NCBI GenBank assembly: GCA_963277665.1
Contig: OY728123.1
Location: 628,926,915-628,990,914, forward strand
Source: Viscum album
Taxonomy: Eukaryota > Streptophyta > Magnoliopsida > Santalales > Viscaceae
DNA: 64,000 nucleotides
Direction of reading: 5' to 3'
A program made the position numbers and the translations under genes. The notes under the pieces are model-generated. The model had not been told where the DNA came from, did no database searches, and was given only the letters and a program-made list of their open reading frames with translations. Positions 1 through 13,300 of the stretch are shown here, piece by piece (the stretch's first letter is position 1; every line of letters begins with the position of its first letter).

Positions 1-619
1 ACGGATTGAAATTCACAATTGAAAAAGTCTCACCTCCATAATGGGTCGATCACAAGTAAAGAACATTTCTTATATTTATGATGTTGAAGATCCCACTACG
101 TTCATCATTCACCTCATGAATCCCCTTGATTGTTTATTATCAATACTCAATCCCAGGTGTCCAATTCCATTGAATTTATCACTTCCTCCACTCAAATATC
201 CCATGGTTTTGCAGCTAACCCTATAGATTCAGCATATTGATGTTTTTATCAAGAGAGATTATTTTTTAGTCAATTTATGTAAATTATGAAAATAAATTGT
301 TTAATAACATAATGCATCCACCAATGGATTCCCAAAAACTAATTTCTGGTATTGAATAACTTTATGTTGCTCCTATAGTAAACCCCATGTGAATGAAATA
401 ACTCTTTTCTTAGTTTTACCAACTGATGTCCCAATCAATGAAAAACTCATTTATACCAAAATGATGAATGTGTGTTCTTTAATATAAATTAATATTATTA
501 ATATATTAAAATTATAGTATTGAGACCCCAAAATACAAAGCCAACACCAAAGAATAAATATCCATATAATTATATAGAAATATTGGAGGAATAAAACTAA
601 AGAAACTAGAATTGATACA
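1..619 (-). repeat. RT-1 3' LTR, right-hand part only
   Basis: Roughly the U3-side end of the 3' LTR of a minus-strand element; the rest lies left of the window. It aligns by eye with about 7,175-7,811 over its length with many substitutions and small indels. The end is placed at 'gataca' because a pyrimidine run on the plus strand (purine tract on the minus strand) follows directly. A 61-codon open frame at 41-226 lies inside this LTR and is not considered a gene. Confidence 0.75.
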
Positions 620-629
620 TTCCCACCAC
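620..629 (-). other. RT-1 candidate polypurine tract
   Basis: On the minus strand this reads gtggtgggaa, directly before the LTR start TGTATC. A purine tract at this position primes plus-strand synthesis in LTR retrotransposons. It is short and interrupted by two T, so the call is only moderate. Confidence 0.5.
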
Positions 630-1770
630 ATTCAAGTCTATTCACCACAAAAATCAAAAAAAATGTGGGGGTAATTAGCTTGAATAAAGAACTCATGTTA
701 CATTGAGCTATCCTAAATGCTCCCATGTAACCAAATCACTTGAACCAAATTAATGGTCTATCCATACAGGATATTATCTTGTCGATCATCTATCATAATT
801 GGGTAATTTGATAATGTTTATCTATCATTGATGATAGTATCTCCCCAATCCATGACATGTGACATGTCAATGTTGTACCTCCTTGTCTACAACACATGGA
901 ATCCATATATCTCTCATTATAACTTTAGGGTAAAGTATAAGTGGTAAGCATCATTTCACATCCTCTATTAGATCTATAATGTCCCAATAAAACTCAAAGA
1001 TAGATTTATATCCTGTACAAATATAAATAATCCTATACATGGTTATAATATAAGGAATACATGTTCTCCTTACTAAACCAAAAAAAATCCTATAAATAGT
1101 ATGTGTAAGATTTCTATAGACTCTAGTTTATCCAATTTTTCTTACAGATCACATTAATGACCTCAGTCATTTCTTATACTAGTTTTTACCCAACACTAGA
1201 TGTACTAAAAAACTCAGTATTACAAAAAGGATACCTTCAGGTTCTCTCATAAATTTCCCTTAAATGTTCCATTCCTATAATGGAGTGATAACACTTATTA
1301 TAATAAAACTCAACCAATGGTAATTGAACCTCCCAACTCTGACAAAAGTCTAAGAAACGTGATCTTAATATGTCCTCCAAAATCAAGATTTTCTTCTATG
1401 AATGTTTTTATATGAATATAGGGGTGAATCATTGTTCTCATCTATAAAAAGATCCCAAAATCCTCTTATAGAAGCTTCTACAACCATGACTTGATCTGTT
1501 TATTATGGTGAATGATAAATAATATGCGTACCCAATTAAGCCTTAAAATCTCCTATACATACAACCACCAGAAAAATGAATATAAATCTACTCATTTATG
1601 GAATAAAAATGAGACAAATTGGTAACTAGGTCCCCATCCAACAAAATATAATCATGGTCTCTCACTATCCACATCACATCAAATACAAAATCTATCAATA
1701 TGCTATAAAATTTTCATTCTGGGAGTTCAAGGGTTAGAGACAAACATGTAAGAATGAGACGACTAAACAT
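630..1770 (-). pseudogene. RT-1 integrase and C-terminal pol remnant
   Basis: On the minus strand, bases 1,239-1,322 translate to a segment with PLVEFYYNKCYHSIIGM. This matches the part of Ty3/gypsy integrase just after the catalytic core, where the family has P-L-A-E-F-A-Y-N-x-S-x-H-x-S-x-G-M. The integrase joins element cDNA to host DNA. The remaining integrase and any chromodomain-like tail should occupy the sequence between here and the LTR, but I cannot read them through the stop codons and frameshifts. Non-functional. Confidence 0.7.
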
Positions 1771-1773
1771 TAC

Positions 1774-1965
1774 CTAAAACTCATAGACATGTTGTAATTT
1801 CCACCAATTCCTATGCATCTTGTTGAGATCTATTTTTTTGAAGTGGTACCTAATATGATAGTGCAAGATGAAGACAATAAAACTATCACTTAGAATATAA
1901 TTCCTCCACAACCTCAAGGAAAATACAACCACTACCAACCCCAACTCATGGGTTTCATTATTCAC
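1774..1965 (-). pseudogene. RT-1 RNase H fragment
   Basis: A 63-codon open stretch that carries ETHELGLVVVVFSLRLWRNY near its start and KKIDLNKMHRNWWKL later. This is the Ty3/gypsy RNase H pattern (PTHDLELAAVVFALKxWRHYL, then FTQKDLNxRQRRWLELL). In life this domain removes the RNA strand of the RNA:DNA hybrid. The DHKSL block between the two motifs is altered (LHYHIRY), removing a conserved Asp. It lies between the integrase and RT remnants, as expected of a minus-strand gypsy pol. It is a piece of a dead pol, not a separate gene; the start Met is incidental. Confidence 0.88.
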
Positions 1966-2149
1966 ATAATGGGGTCACAACTAACTCAACCCATAAGATG
2001 TCACCACTTGCCTATAAATCAAACTCATATAATAGAATCCCAATATGATTTACATAACACCATGTATCTGATTCCCTCTTATGATAGCCTCAAAATTATA
2101 GCATTGGTCAATCGTTTCCTCAACTCCCCAATGGATCTATAATATTTTT

Positions 2150-3100
2150 TAGTCTAGGAAAATGGATACCCATTACATGTCAAATCAGAGAAAGAGGAAG
2201 CAATATTGGAAAATTAAATGGTGAACCCTTCGTAATACCCTTACAAACTGAAAAAAATCCACATGTCAATAATTAACTTACCTAGTTCACAATAAATTAC
2301 TAGACTATGATTTTTTAAATATAAATTTACATAGTGCTCAGAGATGAAATTCCCTAGAAATTGAACCTCTAATATCTAAAACTGACATTTCGATAGATTA
2401 CCATATATCTGGTGCTCCTTATGTACATCTTGGTCTAGCCTCAAATTCTTTGTTTTCTCCTCTTTTGACATAGAGTATATTATAATTTCAACAATAAAGA
2501 TATCCATTATTGTTTACATGTATGGTTGAATGATCTAGTTTATATATTCTATGAACACTTTGGGGAAATTAGTCACACCAAATGGAATTACCAGGATCTC
2601 ATAATTCTCATAATAATATCATATTTTCATATTAAATATATCATCCTCATGATACCTAAACTGATGGTATCCATAACAAAGGTCTTCCATTGAAAGAAAC
2701 ATGCACCTTTTAATCAGTCAAAAGGGTCCTTAATACTATATAATGGGTACTTGTTCTTGATTTTCACCATGTTTAGGTTGCGATAGTAAAAAAATACTAA
2801 AAATACAATCTTTATTGTTCATAGACAACAATATAAGAATACAGGGGTATATAATGTGTCTAGTAAAATCTATATTTCAAATGATTTCCAACTAAACCCA
2901 CCCTACCAAACCATGATGTGATCCCAGGGTTAAAGGATATTTAGAATTTCATATCCCTCATCCAAGGTAATCTAAAAACATCTTTTGAAAATTTTCCATA
3001 TAATCCTCCACTTTTATTAGAATATAAATACCTATAGATATTTTTATACCAAGGGACAAACATTCCAACTAATGGTCGATAGGTTGCAAGTGCCTCATCA
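2150..3100 (-). pseudogene. RT-1 reverse transcriptase remnant, catalytic box lost
   Basis: The minus-strand reading of about 2,570-2,790 gives, across several stops, the series VKNKYPL, then a degraded form of the K-I-D-L-R-S-G-Y-H-Q block, then one like the following R-I-K-E-D-I-P-K-T-A-F region. This is the core of Ty3/gypsy reverse transcriptase. The catalytic Y/F-x-D-D box should lie near 2,484-2,497; there the minus strand reads Tyr-Cys-stop-Asn, so both catalytic Asp are gone. The distal part has VKRGENKEF, matching the usual Y-S-K-S-x-E-E-H region. Multiple stops; inactive. Confidence 0.82.
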
Positions 3101-5060
3101 CATGCCCCACTTCCTCAATCATAAGATCTCTCTCACACATGATGGAGACATTAATCTCATTTATAAGAAGGAATATGACTCTATAATAATGAAAATAAAT
3201 TTAGGAAGTAATCAAGGATATCTAGTATTTACCCAAAATGTCGTATTAAAGTTTCACCCTAATGAAAATGAGGTCCCATAAGAAAATCTCTCCACTGAAT
3301 GCCAACTTGCACTATTTCTAGTTGTGTGATATGGACCAATAAAAAACTAAGGGGAATTCTATCCATATTTATGGAAAAATTATTCTAATAGAATCTTTAT
3401 CCCTCACACCTAGGATACAAATATAGAGTAATGAATCTCAGCTACATATATAAGTATTGGGGCTAGAGTAGAGAAAATAGTTATCATACATCCAATCATT
3501 TCATGAGATAACTAATAAAACCCTTCAATTTAATGAAACTAATAGTACCCTTAACTATTATCTCACTTATCCTAGAATGGGGAACCTTTTGGTGGTGGGG
3601 GGGGTAGGATGTAGCATTTTACTCCTCTTTCAGCTCCTCCCTTCGAGACTTCAATTTTCCCTATATTATCATCACTTCCCTAGGGGATTCCTAAACTACA
3701 CCTAATGGATCCCTGATCATATTTATACCACTATAATAGAGGTCTAACAACTAATTGTTGAATAGTTTTATCATATTGGTTTGGGTATCCAAGATTAATG
3801 TGACCTCACCCATCATAATCTAAGCATCTCACACCTCTAGGCTGACTACACCCTCTAGGAGAACCCTATACGACAGATCCATTTTTCTGAGTCTGAGCAT
3901 GAGTATCACTCCAACCCTATGGCCTTGATAACTGATAACTCATAGCCACTGATTATTTCTTCACCTATAATTCCCACATCAATCTCTAGTTTCTTATATC
4001 ATTATGTAATAATGTTGTCTATAACCAATTCATGTTCCAACACACCAACATAAGTGAGCATGTAAATAGAGACCACACAGTCTTGGATGTCTCATCAAAA
4101 TCAATTCTTTATATTTCATTCCCAATAATTTCAATCTCAAATTTTATTGAGATAATATTGTGTTATTTTGGTAATCCTAAAGGTATACAAAACAACTCAT
4201 ATATCTCCTTAAAACACCTCAAGAATCTCCTAAATCAGTAATTTATTCATGCTCAGGGGGAAACACTCATCATAGAAATTAATTGAATATCTAACCATAA
4301 TATATTCATGTTATAAAACTTTTAAGTGACAAAATCCCCCCATCACCCTATTTTTCACTGAAGAAGAAAATATGTAAGGGAAGCCATCTGATAGGTTGTG
4401 GTTTGAACAAGAAGAAAAACTAGGGCTAATACCTTGAGAAAATCCTCTACATCCTAAGGATCATTCTCACCATGAATCCTGAGCTGTCTTTAACACTAAA
4501 AAAATTTAAAATTATAATGTTGTACACATATACTTTCATAATGTTTTGATATATCAACTACCTAATATATAGTTTATCATCCTCTTGAACCACTAAAGGT
4601 GGATCCCTGATCTAACTATTAGTTAGAAGCACTAATCTATTCTTGTATGGATGAAATACCTCATGAATGTTCCCTGAACTATGACTCATCACTCAATTGG
4701 TCATCATCAAGACCCTTTATATGTTATAAAGATAGTTTTCATCATAGAGTCATCCTAAACTTTTATAAGACGTAGTAAAGTTAAATTATAATATCTGAGG
4801 ATCTAAAAAATAAGTAAATAAAATTCAAAATAAAAAAACAATATATGATACATTTACCATTGGTTTCTAGATAACCAGTTCCTCATAATGTTGGGTCAAA
4901 AACAGGTAGTTATAGTCCTATTGTAAGGATATGTCAATGATTGAACTAACACGGGTTCCCCATACAGAGAGAAGAACTCTAAACAATCCAAAATATTTTC
5001 CTTGTGATCCCAAACAAATCATTACAACATGTCATACTCTAAACACTGACCCATATAAAA
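3100..5060 (-). pseudogene. RT-1 presumed protease and gag region
   Basis: Position alone (between RT and the primer binding site on the minus strand) and the normal 4.4-4.8 kb interior length indicate that gag and protease once lay here. I could not recover a convincing zinc knuckle or DTG/DSG motif. Open frames of about 70 codons on the plus strand (3,072-3,281 and 4,032-4,241) are antisense to the element and look incidental. An 8-G run sits at 3,597-3,604. Confidence 0.5.
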
Positions 5061-5064
5061 CCCA

Positions 5065-5076
5065 CCACTAATACCA
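5065..5076 (-). other. RT-1 candidate primer binding site (tRNA-Met)
   Basis: The plus strand reads ccactaatacca, 9 of 12 identical to the reverse complement of TGGTATCAGAGC, the standard initiator tRNA-Met site of plant LTR elements. A weaker alternative lies at about 5,112-5,122. Confidence 0.5.
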
Positions 5077-7811
5077 CTCTTTCCGTACCCATCCCACCCA
5101 GACCCCACCCAATCTGGTAGTAAGTCAGTAATGACACCCCTGACCCCCCCCCCATTATTCTAGGGGTTGTATATAGGAGAGAGATAGAAAAAACTCTAAA
5201 ATAGTATGCCTTAGCCTAGTGTACATATATTTTTTCACATAACCAACTCTGTGAAACATTATATATATATATAATAAAATACTAAAACATATAAATTGTA
5301 ATCAATGCAGGAAACAACATCAAGGAAATACATCAGAGTGCAGAAACATAATAAAACATATGGTAAGGGTAAAATACATTCCCAACTACAAAAGGTTTCA
5401 AACCCAAAGAACTACTTGTAAACTTGGTAACTTAATAAGGACAGACTCACAATAATAGGCTCTAACAATTGAACATGGATAACACCTCCAAAAAAATTAT
5501 GATATTCTGATAAGGGGTCCACCAAAGTCACCGATAATATGAATACAATTTTCCTAAGACACAAAACATATGGGCATATCCCATATAGGTAGGAGTACAT
5601 AAATACTCTATAATACACCCCAAAAACCAAAAAATAATTAAAATAATAGTAAATTTATCTACACTAATAAATAAATGGGTTAGGGATACCTAACATCAGA
5701 TGTGATGATCAGAAAACGAAGTGATGATCGAATGAGGATCTCCAAATTCACAACTATATAAGAATGATGAGTCAATTTTCATTAGTAAAGGCCCCATATC
5801 CAATGTATATAACTATTAAAAATGTCACAAGAACCAAGGTGGATGTACCAAATCACTCCAATTTACTCAAGAGTTTCGGGAGAACTAACTCTAGTGGAGG
5901 ATCATCTCCCTACCAAGGAAAAAAATATAGGGGATTACCAAATTATAGATCGAGAATTTGTAACCTTTGTAGTGTTGGGGTTTACTGAATCTACCTATAT
6001 AATGAGTATGGGGGACTAACACCATGGAGAAATAGTGGTGTACTAGCCTCTAAATATCTTTGAAGACGAAAATAAATAACTATCATCGACAAATATTCAT
6101 TAAATAACCATATTAATCATAACCAATTGAATCATATCTTAAATACTAAATAAATTTATATATCACATCCTACAAATAATAATAGTATGCATAATCCCCT
6201 CATGGGCCCAAATTTAGTTCCTAAAGAAATATATATTCAATTTAAAAGGTTCTTAGGAGAGTATGTTGTGTATCTAATAAATTAGAATCCTTATCGTGTC
6301 TCATTTCCTCACTTGGTATGAAAAAAAAGAAACTTTCATGTATATAAGTTCACACAGCTAGTGCTTCCACCTAAATTATTAGCCATAACTTCTGATAGAA
6401 ATGACTTGGTAAACTATTTCATACAACATGGAATTTACCTATGGGGGTGTCCCCTAGGATTATTTCTTGGATACTCAGGTAGGGTCGCAAGAAGTGTGTA
6501 CTTATCCACATGTTGTGTGATATTTAACTCCTACTGAAACCCTATACTTCTTGAAAATACGTGATACAAGAAATGTGTTCCTATAGGAGAAAAGATGTGT
6601 AATTTCATTTTTCATAAATAGGTAAGCCTATGATTATATGGATTATAACTCTTAAAATTCCTCTACCATTCAATATTTCCACTCACCCATACAACCAAAA
6701 AGGAAGGGGGAAGAATCTGATTGTGGATTCCTAGACTCTGGTGTTCAAGAATCAAAAACTTTGTCTCTTTATTAGTATCTGATGCACCTCCCATCACTGT
6801 ACGTGGGGGGGAGGGGGTCCCAATCCATGATTTGATCACCACCATCACATAAAACCTCTAGATATATATATATTAAATAATGATTCCTTTATCATTTTTG
6901 GATCCATCATGATTAAATCTTGTCAAGAAATGTCAAATAATGACCACATGGTCCAATAATAAAGAACGTGATGAATAGTGGTGGTAAACATATAATAATG
7001 AATTGAGATCATAATTGAATTTTTTGATCTAGGTAAATAATTAAATATTGTGAAAATATATAGAAACAATTTGGTGAATAAAATATAAGAAATTAGTTTT
7101 AAGAATGATGATTATGTCTGATCTCATCTAAAGAATGAAAATCAGTCAATCATAAAGAAATATGATATACTTGCTTAAAAAATAATTCAATTGGTAAATA
7201 TCCAAAAAATAATAAGTCATATCTTAAGAATATATCTATGAATGGTGAAGATAATTTTATCTAAAGATGGTGATAAAGATCCCATAGTGATCTTTTTCTA
7301 TCAAATGAATCCTCTTAATCATTCATTATTGATCCACATTCCCGTGTTGCCAATTCCAACTAAGCTCTCACTTCCTCCTCTCTAATATCCCATGGTAGTG
7401 AATATAACCCTATAAAATCATCATAAAAACGCCTTTTTAGAGGTAGAATAAGTTTTATTTAATTTTATTAAATTAAACAAATAAAATATTTAGTCATTGA
7501 ATCCACCCATGATTGGAATCCCTCAAAAAAACTCCTTGAATGTAACCATCATCTGGTCATGCCTATAGTAGAGCCAATATTCTAAAAACAACTGGGGTAT
7601 CATATTTTCCATGTAAAGTAGAAATCAAAATAAAAACATTTTATTCTAAAAATATTTTGGGATTCCTATAATTCATGTAAATATTTTTAACATATTAAGT
7701 CTAGGGTCCAGTGACTCCCAAAACATTGTGCCAACTCTAAGGTAAAAAATTTAAAATACATATGCAGGAAAATTAAAAGGATTAAAATAATAATAATAGA
7801 GTAAATATGTA
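5077..7811 (-). repeat. RT-1 5' LTR
   Basis: Right LTR of the minus-strand element; its last ~630 bases align with 1-619. The right end is placed at about 7,811, where the match to the left copy ends. The left end is uncertain: either directly after the primer site at 5,077 or at about 5,129, where 'taatgacacccctg' resembles the TGTAATGACCC-type termini of the other elements. It contains a 10-C run at 5,144-5,153 and a G-rich stretch near 6,803-6,820. Small open frames at 5,764-6,019 and 6,663-6,848 are not supported as genes. Confidence 0.7.
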
Positions 7812-10544
7812 TTTCTCTAATGAATGAAGTAAAATTATTAATTATATTTCTTAAACTAATATCATATATTAAAATGATATAACTTTATGACAATATTGAA
7901 GAAGTGGACATCATACAATAAAATTACATTATTTTTAAAATTTAGAAATGGGGTGGAAATAAGGTATAATGAAATTATACAAAGCAATAGGGTACATGAT
8001 CTAGAGAATAATAATGCTGAAAAAAACACATTAAGAAATAAAGGTATAAATAAAACCATAAATTTTTTGAAAATAATGGTTTTTTACTTAAATTGAGAGT
8101 TGTAGAAATAGTAGTAATACATTAAAAATAACTTCCTTATTGATTTGTAAAATAACGATGTTATAAAACACTTTCAGAATAATGATCATTAATTTTAGAA
8201 AATAATAGATATTTATTATAAAATAAAAAATCATATAAAATAATCTATTGAGAATCATTGATACTTATAAATGAATAAAAATAGAGAATAATGGAAATTG
8301 ATGTTGGAAAATCTTTTCACATGTTATAAGTTAAAAAAATATTCCTTTTATATTTTTATAAAGAGAGTAAAAAATAGCCTATTTTCCATATCATTAGAAT
8401 AATAATTGTCAAACCTCTGTTTATAATTTTATAAGTATTTGAAAATAACATCAAATGGTCATTATAGTGAAAATAAAAATATTCTAGAAACAAAATTAAG
8501 AACATTTGTTTAAGGAAAAAAGATACTTGAATTAAAATAAGTGATAAATTTTATGTCCCATATGTGTAACTTACATGCAGTTTTTAGATTCAATAATTTT
8601 TAAAATGGAAAATAAACATGAGAAAATAAAGAATAATAATAATAGAATGAATATGATAGGGTTTAGTATATTATGATAATGATTGTTACTGAATGAAATC
8701 AAAACAGAAAAAATACCAAAATAAAAAGAGATTATAACAGAAAACCCATTCCTTGGGTGTATGATTTGACATATGTGTTTGATCCTACTACATTAAAAAT
8801 TTAAATTTATCAAAAAACAAAGATAAGAAACATATACTTATATATTAAATTTTTTCTATCCTTTCATAATAATTTGATATGTATTCATCGAATAGTTCCT
8901 TCTTACGTTGAAGAATTGTGGTAGTTCAGTCGATTTACCCAATTTTCTTCAGTATATTTACCACGGTTAAAGGTGTAATGAAATTAATTAATCATATCCA
9001 AAATATCAATTATGTATTGAATATATTTTTTTATATATATAAATTTATAATCATATATCTATGGTAGAATTATGAATCACATCACTTCATGGATGTGGTA
9101 GTCCTCACACATGGATGAGCAATGTAATATTTTCCAAAAAAAGGAAGGTTAAAAATATAGATGATATATTTTATTTATAGAGTCATAATAATTTTATAAG
9201 AATAATATATATTAATTAATTTCATCTTTATAACCATCCATGTAAATTGGTGATGAAAACTTAATTACCGTAGCATATGGGGACGGAAGGGAATATATAC
9301 GCAAGAATGATATTTTAATTTCCCATCAAATATAATAAAGATGTAAAGTGGATGTATTTGTGACATAAAAAAACATATTATAGTTTATATACTTATTTAA
9401 TTATGTTATAATGGTTATTGAATATTTTGAGGTAGTTTAAGAAAAATAGGAATTCAAAATCCTCGGTTAAAAACATATTCCTATTATTTTTTTAATTTCC
9501 TTTTTATTGAAACTTCAGTATTCTTAAATTAAATTTTTCTAAAAATGTGGAATTTATTATGTGGTATTGTTTATTGTTATGTTATTCAGTAATGGATTGG
9601 TCAAATTAGTGGGTCAGGTATTTTGGAAAATGGAGTAGATGTTGTGGCCTTTTGTGAGAGAAGAGGGTTTCAAACATATAAATAATTAAAAAAATTTAAA
9701 AAAATATAATTCTGGATCAGTTATTGTTGATCCAAATTCTATAAATTAATAGTATTATGGAGATAATTTTTAAATATGATAATCCAATATAATTTTCACA
9801 TGTTTTATGAAATTTTATTAGGTATCTATTTAGTTTAATCCCATTTTATACCATTTTAATATTCACTACAGTAATGAATTTTTAGCATGGTTACTCATAA
9901 TTTTGACCAAAAGTGAAATTAGTATATTTCATATTTTTTGGAAAATATAGTTTCAAATATTAAAAAAATAATATCAAAATCATTTCTTATATGAGGATAC
10001 AATTAATATTAAAATAAAACTATAAAATGTAAGTATTTTCTAGGAAATTGATTTCTCAAGCACAAAATGAATTTATTATAACTTGTTTTATAGTAAAAAT
10101 ATAGGTGAGTGAAATTTAATCAAATTGGATATATCATATAAAAATTTCATAAACATTGCTAATAAATAGATGTTAATTTAATTAAATAATACATTATACA
10201 CAAAAAAAATATTTTCTTAAAAATGACACCTTTTAATTTCCAATTATTTTACGATTTTTTCTATAAAATTGATAATAAATATATGATTAATTATTTATAT
10301 TTATAAATATATTTAAAAATTAAATGAAATAATATAAATATTACATTTTCAATTATTTTAAAATCATTTCTAAGGGAATGTTTAAAAAAACCATTCTAGG
10401 CATATTTTAACATAGTTAGTTAAAAAGTGATATTCATCCTAAAAAATTAGATATTTTTTATAATAAAATATCGAAATGTGAAGTGTAATGTTTCTTCCTA
10501 ACAATAAAAAGGTCACTTATAATAATTCAATCTTGGGAGTTACA
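7812..10544 (-). repeat. RT-2 3' LTR, partial
   Basis: Aligns with about 15,960-18,706. The right end is set at 'gggagttaca' because the paired copy ends in 'tgtgaca' and the analogous RT-3 LTR ends in 'ggttgtaaca'. It carries three copies of the 185-188-bp module (anchors 8,890, 9,067, 9,254). The plus and minus open frames at 7,862-8,096 overlap each other within the LTR and are not genes. Confidence 0.75.
8885..9340. repeat. Tandem LTR module, three copies (RT-2 left LTR)
   Basis: Units start at about 8,890, 9,067 and 9,254. Each begins with a 'gaaaa..ttaat/atc' block, then a 'tggtagt' or 'ggacggaag' segment, then a short piece like 'cacatggatgagcaatg' or 'atacgcaagaatgat', and ends in an AT-rich tail. 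The same module occurs in LTRs of RT-3 and, once, RT-4. Confidence 0.65.
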
Positions 10545-12290
10545 TTATTCAGTACATTAAAAATTGTATCCCCATAATTTTCATGGATAAAGGTTACAAA
10601 TAAAATATAGGTAGTTATTCATCATTACTTCTTCAAGTTCCCCTATTTCCTCTTCAATTTTATAAATTTATAAATACACCTTAATTAATAGAGTCATCCA
10701 ATTATGGCACACTTTTTGTCTTACATCAAAATTCATGATATCCCATTAAAATTAAGATTAGTCCATTTCCAATTCTATTTCTTCATATATGGGCATATAC
10801 ATTTGGTTTGACAGGTATTAACTCAATAAAAACATGAGTAACTCATCTTGTAATTTAAAGATGATAGGTGGAATTATTAAATATCAATATACAACAACAA
10901 TTATTTCAAAATTTTCAATGGCCTGATGTACCTAGTACATTGTTTCCCTTTTCATTAAAATGCTTATAACACCCTTCCATGAAGACACCTTTCTAAAAAA
11001 TGATCTCCAATATGAAATTAAAATAATTACTTTGGTTATTTTAATTATACTTTTTTTTAAATTGGCGTACCTTGATATAAAATTGAATATTTATCACGTT
11101 CCCTATTGTCCCCTCAACAAGTTTTGGGACAAATATCTTCCCCTCTAAAAATTAATTCCAATAATATGGGGTCTAACACCTTCTTTTCATACAACATTTC
11201 ATATATTTCTATTTTAATGCAAAATATTTGAAATTATAATATTATAATTTGACCAATGATAAATACTTATACCACACATCATAAAATTAAATTGATAATG
11301 ATCTCATTATATCTTATAATATTTAAATATTACATTAATATTTAACATCAATATGAGGAATACAGATGATACTCGAATGTATATACGTGTTGAGATAATT
11401 CTAATGAATCTTCCAAACATTTGATTTAAATAATGAATCATAATCATATATAATCAATATATTTTCACAATTATTTATAACAACATAAGTAATATCGAGC
11501 TGTGTGAGCTTCTCATCTGGATGAACCTCCCTTATAGTGTAGAAATTTGTGCACATGGAAATGTTATCAATAATAACTCATAATTTATTATTCATAAAAG
11601 GAGTATTAAAAAATCACTTGATGATGTCCATATTAATATAATCACATTTACAAAATAATAGGTAGAGGTTGTAAGACTCTTTTAGGATATTTTATCTTAG
11701 CCTTTAACTATTGAAAAAACCAGAATGTTGATAAATATAGTATAATTTCCCATTTCATATTATACCACAAAATGTGATCCTTAAAATACTAATACATTTT
11801 TTAAAACATTTTTTATAATGAAATTATAGCTGTAATATTACTATATTAATTGTATTTTTATCTCATACATTGAAGGAACACAACCCATTATTCAAAATTG
11901 CATCACATCATCTTCATAATTGAATTCTACCTACTTCCCTTCAATCATAAAATTGATTTTTTTAATATTATAATCATTAAGTATAGAATATTTAATTTAT
12001 CAAATAAATATGTTTTAGAAATTATTTGGTATATATATGATGTTTTTAGATCCCTAATGGAACTTAAATACAACTTTACTAACTCCTTGAATATAAGATC
12101 ATTTTCATTCTAAATATTATTCAAAAATGCATGATCTTTCACACACATAGATTCACCCTCATTATTTTCCAGCAAATTTTTTAAAATAGTTAGAATTCAA
12201 AATTCATGAGTATTCCTATCAATTAAATTTCCATCATGTTGAGCTCTTTTGTTGTAATATCTATTTTAAAACAATTACCATATATATTTC
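10545..12290 (-). pseudogene. RT-2 integrase and C-terminal pol remnant
   Basis: Lies between the 3' LTR and the RNase H remnant, where integrase and its tail belong in a minus-strand gypsy element. The sequence near 11,490-11,900 has the less AT-rich composition of the other integrase regions, but I could not read diagnostic residues through the damage. The plus-strand open frames at 10,960-11,148 and 11,898-12,113 are judged incidental. Confidence 0.5.
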
Positions 12291-12297
12291 ACATATT

Positions 12298-12522
12298 TCA
12301 CCAATAAGGTAATGTATCAATATCTTCAATGAAAATTTTTTTACTTAAAACTCTATATCTTGTGTTGCATACTTTTTTCATGGATATTACTATTGTCCTG
12401 ATTAATAAGAACAAACCTACAAATCTGTATGAGGAAAATAAATTTTCATACTTTGACACATCAATATATATATAAAATACACCCCTTCCCAATGGTAATG
12501 TCAATATCAGTGAGTTGACCAA
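12298..12522 (-). pseudogene. RT-2 RNase H fragment
   Basis: A 74-codon open stretch beginning with LILTLPLGRGVFYIYIDVSK. This is the start of the Ty3/gypsy RNase H domain, where the family reads P-x-L-x-x-P-x-x-x-x-x-F-x-x-Y-x-D-A-S. The first catalytic Asp is present (IDVSK). Later residues match the V-I-A-Y-A-S-R-Q-L-K region only loosely. It sits directly downstream of the RT remnant on the minus strand. It is part of a broken pol polyprotein; its ATG is not a true start. Confidence 0.85.
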
Positions 12523-12879
12523 ACCCCTATTAAATTCATTAAAAATATAATCAAAATATTTATACCATGTGGATATAACCCTATTATGTATGAAAATTGT
12601 TAATGTTGTGAAATTTAAAAAAAAAATTGAACAAATTCTAAATAGTATCCCACTACTCTAAGGATTCCATGTACCTAAGTTATATTATAGGTCTTGAAAA
12701 TTACATCACTCCATTTACCATTGAAGGATGTGATGATATTCCTTCCTTATTTACAATATTCAATGAAAAGGAATCATTTTTATTCCATAATTCTCATTTG
12801 AAAATTTTTCTATATTACAAATTTTATCAATGATTCTCAAGAATGATTCACATATGAGTATTATGCGCATCATATATTT

Positions 12880-13300
12880 TTTTATTATGCCTTGATAAAA
12901 TTAATAAACACACATAAAAATTATCTATGTAATCAGTTCATACTATTTTCATCATTTCCATAGAGATATAATGGTTATTAATAATTCCAAATGGAATTAC
13001 CATAAATTCATAATGTCCATACATCATATGAAATGGTGTATTTGTAATATCATACTTCATTGCTTATTAAAGATGATACACTGAATAAATATCAATATAT
13101 GGAACATATTTTTCCCAATACTATTAATTAACAAAATCATCAAAATGGGATATGTGATACTTATTCCTTATAGTAATAACATTGATTTTTTTGATTAATC
13201 AATGCATAATCTCATAAATTAGTATTTCTTCTTATCAAAAAAATTGGGCTTCCCCATCGTGAAAAATTAGAGCATAAAAATAAATTATCACACAAATTAT
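12880..13300 (-). pseudogene. RT-2 reverse transcriptase remnant, catalytic box lost
   Basis: On the minus strand, about 13,225-13,260 reads GKPNFFDKKK, equivalent to the SPVLFVKKKDG block at the start of gypsy RT. About 12,960-13,130 follows the K-I-D-L-R-S-G-Y-H-Q and Y-G-H-Y-E-F-L-V-M-P-F-G blocks in degraded form (MDIMNLW is one preserved piece). The active-site box at about 12,897-12,908 reads FINF instead of F-x-D-D, so both catalytic Asp are lost. Several stops and frameshifts; inactive. Confidence 0.82.

Larger units (their letters stand above)
1..7811 (-). mobile_element. RT-1: Ty3/gypsy LTR retrotransposon, cut by window start
   Basis: The element runs right to left: 5' LTR on the right (about 5,077-7,811), gag then pol leftward, and a partial 3' LTR (1-619). 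Minus-strand orientation rests on RNase H, RT and integrase remnants that read only on that strand, and on an initiator-Met-like primer binding site left of the right LTR. The two LTRs align from 55-230 to about 7,230-7,410, including a shared 'atatcccatgg' stretch followed by 'aaccctata'. The sequence to its right (7,812 on) belongs to the LTR of RT-2, so RT-1 appears inserted there. The left end and target duplication are outside the window. Confidence 0.85.

Noticed and set aside
5144..5153. Runs of eight to ten C or G (3,597-3,604; 5,144-5,153; 17,987-17,996) as polypurine tracts of extra elements
   Set aside because: None is followed by a TG...CA LTR edge with a matching partner; they lie inside gag or LTR sequence already assigned.
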